Assembly (NCBI GenBank): GCA_002399025.1
Contig: DHCV01000011.1
Coordinates: 1 to 58,889 of the forward strand
Source: Bacteroidales bacterium UBA4893
GTDB lineage: Bacteria > Bacteroidota > Bacteroidia > Bacteroidales > P3
Direction: 5' to 3'
DNA: 58,889 nucleotides
Positions 53,474 through 58,889 of the stretch are shown here, in pieces; within the stretch, counting starts at the first letter, position 1, and each line of letters starts with the position of its first letter. The translations under genes were made by a program, and so were the position numbers. The notes below the pieces were generated by a model, which saw only the letters and a list, made by a program, of their open reading frames with translations, made no database searches and was not told where the DNA came from.

Positions 53474-53515
53474 GGTTAATGGTTAGTGGTTAATGGTTAA
53501 TGGTTTGTGGTTATA
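53474..53515. repeat. Heptamer tandem repeat, right block
   Basis: Six 7-mers (53474-53515): GGTTAAT, GGTTAGT, GGTTAAT, GGTTAAT, GGTTTGT and GGTTATA. They continue the left block in the same phase family on the other side of the inverted-repeat element. Confidence 0.75.
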
Positions 53516-53622
53516 ATGGGTTTTTAATCCTATGGATTTTAAGCCCATTTTATTTTGAGAAAAACTCCTTCTTTTTAACAATATTTAATAGTTAAAAAAC
53601 AGCCTAATTCATTGATATTTTG

Positions 53623-53630
53623 TATCTTTG
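53623..53630 (+). promoter_or_regulatory. -7 element upstream of the HU-like gene (TATCTTTG)
   Basis: A perfect TAnnTTTG match followed by AAG. It precedes an 18-codon ORF (ATG 53635, stop TGA 53689-53691) that runs into an 8-bp repeat, and the HU-like gene starts 129 nt downstream. The transcript leader would span the repeat. Confidence 0.5.
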
Positions 53631-53664
53631 AAGTATGAAAATCGGAGAATTAGAAGCAAGAATC

Positions 53665-53704
53665 CGATTCACCGATTCACCGAGTCACTGAGTCACTGAG
53701 TCAC
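53665..53704. repeat. Five 8-bp tandem repeats
   Basis: CGATTCAC, CGATTCAC, CGAGTCAC, TGAGTCAC and TGAGTCAC in direct succession (53665-53704), followed by an A-run. The repeats grade from one variant to another, as expected from slippage. Confidence 0.85.
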
Positions 53705-53758
53705 AAAAAAAAATCAATTAAAAACCTCGCGATGATATAGGGTTAATCGTTTAGTGTT

Positions 53759-54199
53759 ATGATTAAGTATGTTAAGGTTGAACGCAAGATTTCCACAGGG
53801 AGTAATCCTGGTCAAAAGTTCTTGGCAAGAATTTTTCGTGAAAACGATGTAACGATTGATCAGCTTTGACAGGAAATTTCGGAAGGCACAACCCTTTCGT
53901 ATCCTGATGTTTTGGCTTGCTTGAAGGCGTTAGAAATCAATGTTTCTCGTCATGTACAAAATGGTAGTGCCGTAAAGTTTAATATTTTGGGTGCCTTTAT
54001 CCCAAAGATTAGAGCAACGGCTATGGACACCCCTGAAGAGGTTGATGCTTCGACAATTAGGTATGCAACATGTAGGTTTTATCCAAGTGTTACCTTTAGG
54101 AGAAATCTTTCAAAGACTTCGTTCCAAGAGGTTGATTTGGAGATAGCTGGCTTACAATTGCCTCCTGTTGAACCAGAAGAACCTGATATGGAGCCATAG
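53759..54199 (+). pseudogene. HU-like (HU-HIG/TIGR01201-type) DNA-binding protein with in-frame UGA
   Basis: From ATG 53759 the frame encodes MIKYVKVERKISTGSNPGQK and onward to a TAG at 54197-54199, 146 codons, but codon 37 (53867-53869) is TGA. Around it the protein reads VTIDQL-stop-QEISEGTTLS, where relatives normally have Ala, Cys or Ser. The rest looks intact: YPDVLACLKALEINVSRHV, GAFIPKIRATAMDTPEEVD, and an acidic PVEPEEPDMEP tail. A restart at ATG 53912 would give a truncated protein lacking the N-terminal helix pair. A nonsense mutation, a sequencing error or readthrough all fit; a strong terminator follows (54234-54275). Confidence 0.8.
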
Positions 54200-54847
54200 T
54201 ATCAGTCAAAAAAAAGAGGCTAAACCACATTAAAAGTCTGGCAATCTTTATCTTAGGTTGCCAGACTTATTTTTATACAAGCCCTTAAAATATTATAATA
54301 TAATCTTTTATAGTTTTATCCTCAGTATTTTATGAATAGGATTTGGTATTTTAATCGGTTTTTTCAATGATTTATAGTTAGAAATAATTATTTAAGTTTT
54401 GCAATTTTTAATAGAATTGCGTGAATTAAAAAAAAACCACGAACACAATCATTATTAGCTATTTATCCTCACTTTAACAAAATTTACTTTTTTTATTTTT
54501 CAAGGATATTTATTAATTAATCTAATAATTTTTGCCTCAATATTTTCATTTTTAAAATTTGCAATCTATTCATTTATATCTACTATAACAATAGAGAAAT
54601 ATTTTCCTATTAAATAAATTTAACATTTTTATATATGTTTTGTATTATATTTGGATTAATGGTGGTAATTTTGCAATGTCAATACAAATTTAATTTATTT
54701 TAATTCTTTTTTTATAAGAATTAGCTCAAAATTCTGTTTTTTACAAGGTTTTGATTAGCACTAAGGCTTATAAAATAAAATGAGGGGTAATGAATAAAAT
54801 TTGAGTTATTCCCATTTTAAAATGAAATTATATATAAGTTTTTTGAA
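54200..54847. other. AT-rich region before the fimbrial locus
   Basis: No gene is supported in about 650 nt. It contains the terminator of the HU-like gene (54234-54275) and a 6-bp hairpin GCAATT / AATTGC at 54401-54420. The rest (54430-54847) is very AT-rich with poly-A/T runs and an ATG at 54848. No inverted repeats suggesting a switchable promoter are visible. Confidence 0.5.
54234..54275 (+). terminator. Strong hairpin terminator after the HU-like gene
   Basis: A perfect 11-bp stem AAGTCTGGCAA / TTGCCAGACTT (54234-54244 and 54258-54268) with a 13-nt loop, followed by ATTTTTAT. It lies 35 nt after the HU-like stop. Confidence 0.85.
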
Positions 54848-55201
54848 ATGATTTTAATAACTGCAATTATGATTTCAACAAAAAAGGTCGTTTTGGACGG
54901 AGATTATTATGAGAATAATTCCCCAACTCAACCTTTGAATATTTTTTCCTCTTTTTATCCCCCATTTTTGACCTCAAGCCTTCAATTGCCTACTTTTGAG
55001 TATGGTCCAGATGCACTCACTCCTAATATTGCCAATGAGGTGCTAATCAAAACTAAGTTTTCTGACGAAGTTTCCACAACCTATAATGCTTGGAATGATA
55101 AGTATTTGCACCCTGTTTGTGGTGCTTTTTGGGGTTCGTTTAAGAATGTTTTGGTTATGCCTTCAAAGCTGGGACTTAATATTGTATATAAATTCAATTA
55201 G
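54848..55201 (+). CDS. Hypothetical protein preceding the fimbrillin genes
   Basis: A 117-residue protein without signal peptide, lipobox or clear domain. The C-terminal VMPSKLGLNIVYKFN stretch looks like a final beta-strand of an outer-membrane protein (for example DUF3575-like), so it may be the 3' end of such a gene, but the evidence is weak. It ends 2 nt before the next ATG (55204), which suggests one transcript. An alternative start at the second ATG (54869) is possible. Confidence 0.45.
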   Translation: MILITAIMISTKKVVLDGDYYENNSPTQPLNIFSSFYPPFLTSSLQLPTFEYGPDALTPNIANEVLIKTKFSDEVSTTYNAWNDKYLHPVCGAFWGSFKNVLVMPSKLGLNIVYKFN

Positions 55202-55203
55202 TT

Positions 55204-56376
55204 ATGAAGAGGCTGATTTATACATTAATATTATTAATCCCATTACTAAGTGCTTGCGTTAGTGATGATTGTAGTGAGTGTGCTGATATGGCTTACGACA
55301 CTAAGGTTAGGTTAAATATTACTTGGCCTAAAACTCTTTCACAATCCACCACTAAACTTGGAAATGAAGACCTTTCAATAAATAATTTCACCCTCTTTGT
55401 CTTTAATACTAACGGAACACTAAATACTGTGAAGAAGGTTAATCTCGCAACAAGCCCTATTCTCTACACACACAGCGTTACTTTGAACATTACTTCTTCA
55501 GCAAAATTTATTTATGCAATTGCCAACTGCGAGGACATTTTAACAGATAGCCCAAGCTCTACGATTGGGAAGCTTATTAATCAAAACATGGGCAGCCTTA
55601 AGAACTTTTTTGACTATATCTTAGCAACAAGCATTGATAGTTTGTTTGAGGACTCACAGCTTTTGCTTACAGGCTATACGGATGAAATTACTCAGCATGG
55701 GACAGATCCATATTTTTATCAAGCAACAGTGAACCTTAAACCATTGGTTTCGAGGTTTGATATTAAGGTTACAAGCACAATTGCACCTGAGGACTTTATT
55801 GGCACAATCCAATCCATTGAAGCCTTTGTACTTAATTCGAGAAAGAGTGCAAAGCTTTTTTCCCCAACCTCACATAATTTTCCTTATGTACACGGCATTT
55901 ACGAATCGTTTTGGGTGCCTTATGGAAATGTGAATTTCCAATTTAGCAATGAGAATAATGTTAATACAAAACTTACAGCATCAATTCCCTACACACCAAG
56001 CACTTCACAAATTAACACAACAGAAGTAAGTATTTATCCTGCTGAGAACGACACATTAAATACCTTAGGCAGTCAGCATAAAACATTGGTAGTCTTAAAA
56101 GTTAGATATAAGATGAAAACAATTGAAGGAGTAGATGAAGAGTTTACTCGCTTCCTAACTGTTCCACTTAATCCTCCAACTGGCTCAACCCTTTCCAATA
56201 AAAGAGGAACAAGATATACAATTAATTTCACCCTTTCAGGCAAATACTTTGGAGCAATGTCTCCACTCTCTTCCCTAATGCAGCCCTACTCTCCTTTGCC
56301 TTCCAAATCAACAAAGAATTTAATATATGTAGCCCCTGAAGATTATTCAACGGTAAAAAGTAGTGAATGGAAATAA
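55204..56376 (+). CDS. Fimbrillin-family lipoprotein (FimA/Mfa-like)
   Basis: A 390-residue lipoprotein: signal peptide with lipobox L15-S-A-C18 and then a beta-rich body. The early segment NITWPKTLSQS and the strand FTLFVFNTNGTLN (about 60-72) match the N-terminal fold of FimA/Mfa-type subunits and tip or anchor proteins. The final residues do not show the conserved W-containing donor strand, so it may be a minor or tip protein, not the major subunit. It directly precedes the second fimbrial gene (135 nt) and follows a short ORF by 2 nt. Confidence 0.72.
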   Translation: MKRLIYTLILLIPLLSACVSDDCSECADMAYDTKVRLNITWPKTLSQSTTKLGNEDLSINNFTLFVFNTNGTLNTVKKVNLATSPILYTHSVTLNITSSAKFIYAIANCEDILTDSPSSTIGKLINQNMGSLKNFFDYILATSIDSLFEDSQLLLTGYTDEITQHGTDPYFYQATVNLKPLVSRFDIKVTSTIAPEDFIGTIQSIEAFVLNSRKSAKLFSPTSHNFPYVHGIYESFWVPYGNVNFQFSNENNVNTKLTASIPYTPSTSQINTTEVSIYPAENDTLNTLGSQHKTLVVLKVRYKMKTIEGVDEEFTRFLTVPLNPPTGSTLSNKRGTRYTINFTLSGKYFGAMSPLSSLMQPYSPLPSKSTKNLIYVAPEDYSTVKSSEWK

Positions 56377-56511
56377 AACAAATATAATATTAACCAATAA
56401 ATTTATTGCTTATGAAAAAAGAAGACCCATAAAGATTATAATTAATCAAAAGAATTTAAAAATTTATTCAGAACAAAATTCAAAAAATTACTAATTTAAT
56501 ATTTAAACAAA
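56377..56511. other. Short intergenic region between fimbrial genes
   Basis: AT-rich, 135 nt. The ATG at 56413 opens only six codons. No terminator or strong promoter is seen; the genes may be co-transcribed. Confidence 0.4.
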
Positions 56512-57765
56512 ATGAAAAAAATCAAACAATTCGGTTTAAAAGCAATGCTTTTAACCATCGTAGCCGCCCTAACCATAGGATTTTCGGGCTGCTCAGACGA
56601 ACTATCGGGTGACCAAACACAAGGTAAACCTGGGTATTTAACTGTGAATGTTAAAACACTTAAGTCAAGATCATCTAAAGTACCAACAATTGGTGATAAT
56701 GATTATAAAATAATTAATGACTTAAATGTTTTTATTTTTGACGGAAATACACCTACCTCTAATATGTTACAACATAAATTTCTTACAGGTCCATTTTATG
56801 CTTCTACTGATTTTTCTATGCAAGTTGGAACTCTTACTTCTACTGCAAAAGTAGTAGTTGTAGCTAATTATGGAAGTGGTATTACTGGAGTAACCAAGTA
56901 TGGTCATCTTACAGCAAAAGAGATAGAAACAGTAAGAGATTTTACTACACTTGGTTTACATATGACTGGTGAAGCAAACATTTCTGGAACTGATACTTAT
57001 ACATCGTATGTAAATATAGCTCCAGTTGAATCAAAAATAACAGTAAATTGGACATTAGCTGGTGATGTTGATGCTAATTATGTTGTTACCGGTGTTTATG
57101 TTGTAAATGCAATTAATAAAACGACATTACCTATTATTAGACAAAGATCACATGATGTTGGTGATTGGACTACTGATAATGCTTCAGATATCGCAATTAC
57201 TGGAAAGATTACACTTTCTACAAAAACTGCTTCTTATGGATTTGTCCCTGCAACAAGTCGTGATTATAATTTCTATTCTGATATGACTGACAGATCTGCT
57301 TATTTAAAGGATGAACTTGCAGTTGGATTATTTACAACTGATGCAATTGGAACTTATATTACTGACAATTCAACTGCACTTTCTACAGGTTTACATTACT
57401 ACGTAGGAGAAAACTATCATGCTGATCTTCCAGCAGCAAATGGAGGAGGCTTCATAGCCAATGCTACATTAAACGCAAATACAATAGTTGTTGTTAGAGT
57501 TACTCCAAAGTCTGGAGCTCCAGCTTATATAAAAGAAGGAGGACATAAATATTATACTTATGACTTTAGTAAAAATAGTTCTGCTGTGAATGCAGCTACT
57601 ACAGATATTACAGACGGCTTTTCTGTTAGAAGAAAAACTAATTATAACTTAACATTTGCACTAACTGAAATAGGTGCTTCTGCTCCTTTTGTTAAACTAA
57701 ATACTTTAAATGTTTATGTAACTGCTGATCCTTGGGAAGATTCTCCAATTAATCCTGGTTTCTAA
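56512..57765 (+). CDS. Major fimbrillin-type lipoprotein (FimA/Mfa1-like)
   Basis: A 417-residue secreted subunit, probably the shaft protein of a type V pilus, assembled from lipoprotein precursors by Rgp-type trimming and donor-strand exchange. Signal peptide with lipobox-like FSGC, lipid cysteine C27. The N-terminal domain has LTVNVKTLKSRSSKV and LNVFIFDG; the C-terminal end carries LNVYVTADPWED, resembling the conserved V-x-V-x-W donor strand of FimA and Mfa1. The organism's fimbriae are inferred from family knowledge. Gaps to neighbours are 135 nt upstream and 163 nt downstream. Confidence 0.82.
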   Translation: MKKIKQFGLKAMLLTIVAALTIGFSGCSDELSGDQTQGKPGYLTVNVKTLKSRSSKVPTIGDNDYKIINDLNVFIFDGNTPTSNMLQHKFLTGPFYASTDFSMQVGTLTSTAKVVVVANYGSGITGVTKYGHLTAKEIETVRDFTTLGLHMTGEANISGTDTYTSYVNIAPVESKITVNWTLAGDVDANYVVTGVYVVNAINKTTLPIIRQRSHDVGDWTTDNASDIAITGKITLSTKTASYGFVPATSRDYNFYSDMTDRSAYLKDELAVGLFTTDAIGTYITDNSTALSTGLHYYVGENYHADLPAANGGGFIANATLNANTIVVVRVTPKSGAPAYIKEGGHKYYTYDFSKNSSAVNAATTDITDGFSVRRKTNYNLTFALTEIGASAPFVKLNTLNVYVTADPWEDSPINPGF

Positions 57766-57794
57766 ATCTAACATCTAAATAATTAAATAATGGA

Positions 57795-57824
57795 GAGTGC
57801 TCTCGAGTGCTCTTGGGCGCTCTT
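57795..57824. repeat. Three 10-bp repeats after the fimbrillin gene
   Basis: GAGTGCTCTC, GAGTGCTCTT and GGGCGCTCTT in succession. The first includes the palindrome GAGAGTGCTCTC-like core with its flank; they could form a short hairpin but there is no T-run. Confidence 0.7.
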
Positions 57825-57842
57825 CATTATTCTAATTGATTA

Positions 57843-57919
57843 AAAAGTAAGAAGTAAGAGGTAAAAGGTAAAAAGTAAAAGGTAAAAACTATAGACTCTA
57901 AACTATAAACCCTAAACAA
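57843..57919. repeat. Eleven degenerate heptamers upstream of the fimbrial anchor gene
   Basis: A strict 7-bp phase runs through 57843-57919. The left units fit ARARGTA (AAAAGTA, AGAAGTA, AGAGGTA, AAAGGTA), the right units TARACTM (TAGACTC, TAAACTA, TAAACCC, TAAACAA). It ends 9 bp before the ATG of the last gene. Confidence 0.75.
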
Positions 57920-57928
57920 AAGGCATTA

Positions 57929-58889
57929 ATGAATAAATACATATACATATTATTACTAATTGTTGCGGTATTCGTTGGTGGTTGTTCAACCATTGAAGAT
58001 GACTTAGACGATTGTGTTCAGATGAGAGTTTATGTTGATTTTGATGACCCAGATAATATTGAATGGGGAACTTATAGTGGTCTTAAGCCTTTGGAAAACA
58101 ACCAAAAGGATGTTAGGTTATATTTGTTTGACAAAAATGATAATTTTTTGAGCCTACACTATTTCAAAACACAAAAGGTTTATGAACTTCCTTATAAGAA
58201 CTTGGATTCAATTCAATATGTGGCAATTGTTTCAAATAATATTAATGCTGATATTTTCCCTAAATATTCTTTGGGCGATAAACTAATTAAGCATCCAAAG
58301 ACAGAAGTTCCTTTCGTTACGCTTAAGGACGATGTTCCCTACTTCGATATTCAAAATATAACTCAATGTCCATGTGATTTCCAACTAAAATATGGTTTCA
58401 TTCCAACAATCAGAAAGGATAATGAAATGGCACCTCATTATATTTATGTTGAGAGAAAGGTTGGAGCAATTAGATGTATTGTTATTGGCCTAAATGAATT
58501 CTTAAACAAACAAAGAATTCCAATGGGCATAAAAGATTCTCCATATACCATTCTTTTTGGAGAGACACCTAAAGACATTAGTTTTGATGGACTTTACACT
58601 CATAATTGGACAAACCATAGGCTTCCAATCCGTTCAGAATATAACGATACAATTATTACAGAATATATAAGTACTTTCCCAACCCTTAGTGATAGGGAGG
58701 CGAGGATTAAGATTTATTTGGATAATTATGAAATCCTTAAGAAAAATGAGGCTAAGAATAACGCCGTTGTACGTCCAGGCAGACTTACAACTGTGGTTAT
58801 TAATTTTAATGAGACCTATCCTAACGAAGGAGGAATGGGGATAACAAGTGATAAGTGGGATACGGTTAAAGACCGTTGCAAGGAAAAAT
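57929..58889 (+). CDS. FimB/Mfa2-family fimbrial anchor lipoprotein (partial, cut by window end)
   Basis: At least 320 residues are visible; the stop lies beyond the window. A lipoprotein signal peptide ends in V16-G-G-C19, and the mature start CSTIEDDLDDC is the pattern of Mfa2/FimB anchors. Body segments include VRLYLFDKNDNFLS (about 71-84), VPYFDIQN and KVGAIRCIVIG, and RPGRLTTVVINFNE. It is presumed to anchor the fimbria in the outer membrane and to limit its length. It follows the major fimbrillin gene by 163 nt. Confidence 0.85.
   Translation, partial: MNKYIYILLLIVAVFVGGCSTIEDDLDDCVQMRVYVDFDDPDNIEWGTYSGLKPLENNQKDVRLYLFDKNDNFLSLHYFKTQKVYELPYKNLDSIQYVAIVSNNINADIFPKYSLGDKLIKHPKTEVPFVTLKDDVPYFDIQNITQCPCDFQLKYGFIPTIRKDNEMAPHYIYVERKVGAIRCIVIGLNEFLNKQRIPMGIKDSPYTILFGETPKDISFDGLYTHNWTNHRLPIRSEYNDTIITEYISTFPTLSDREARIKIYLDNYEILKKNEAKNNAVVRPGRLTTVVINFNETYPNEGGMGITSDKWDTVKDRCKEK

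Noticed and set aside
54275..54847. Invertible fimbrial promoter
   Set aside because: No paired inverted repeats flanking a promoter were seen, and no invertase gene is adjacent.
1..58889. Alternative genetic code with UGA as a sense codon (code 4)
   Set aside because: Long housekeeping ORFs read through under the standard bacterial code and use TGG for Trp; recoding cannot be claimed from one internal UGA.

Overview
The window looks like chromosomal DNA from a low-GC member of the Bacteroidales (Bacteroidota). The signs are T9SS C-terminal sorting domains, a CHU_C-type domain, type V (FimA/Mfa-like) fimbrial lipoproteins, class III fructose-1,6-bisphosphatase, DUF4834, DUF5683, DUF3109 and PUR-type proteins. 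Many promoters also fit the Bacteroidota pattern: a -7 element TAnnTTTG, often with a TTG about 19-22 nt upstream. Genus cannot be assigned from the sequence alone.

Layout. 0.3-2.2 kb: trmD and a membrane protein. 2.3-9.2 kb (minus): a tight operon of rhomboid protease, Usp-like protein, DUF4834, YfhO and an S9 peptidase. 9.3-13.3 kb: gyrA, behind four tandem 21-bp repeats, then a TPR protein. 13.8-17.0 kb (minus): the two halves of a split transketolase with a secreted VWA protein between them. 17.1-18.5 kb (minus): an ECF sigma factor and a probable membrane partner. 18.55-18.93 kb (minus): RNase P RNA. 19.1-22.9 kb: a phased repeat array, yggS, a PUR protein, parA, parB and a DUF5683 gene. 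22.9-26.2 kb (minus): PPi-type phosphofructokinase and class III FBPase. 26.2-29.9 kb (minus): DUF3109 and two tandem T9SS cargo paralogues, with a relic of the DUF3109 start between them. 30.2-33.3 kb: glnS, an outer-membrane-like protein and a nucleotidyltransferase. 33.3-36.8 kb (minus): yceD-rpmF-plsX-fabH plus an MBL-fold hydrolase. 37.0-39.8 kb (minus): OMP, coaD, flavin reductase and a Xer recombinase. 39.9-50.1 kb (minus): HU, fmt, ribH, M23/LysM peptidase, rpoN cluster, asnS, manC, a PatB/MalY-type lyase and a Fic enzyme.

From about 50 kb the window becomes accessory. It holds an ankyrin-like protein, an unrecognised G-poor gene, a DUF4359-like protein, a cluster of inverted repeats, a fragment of a mobile-element protein, heptamer repeats interrupted by a long inverted-repeat element, an 8-bp repeat, and an HU-like gene with an in-frame UGA. 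The right end (54.8-58.9 kb) is a fimbrial locus whose last gene is cut by the window edge.

Most of the window is housekeeping: translation, phospholipid and fatty-acid initiation, chromosome partitioning, central carbon flux and envelope proteins. The least explained signals are the recurrent intergenic arrays with a period near 21 bp, the absence of UGA stops among all 52 complete genes, the T9SS duplication scar, and the repeat-rich 52.6-54.2 kb segment. No tRNA, rRNA, CRISPR array or intact insertion sequence was recognised.
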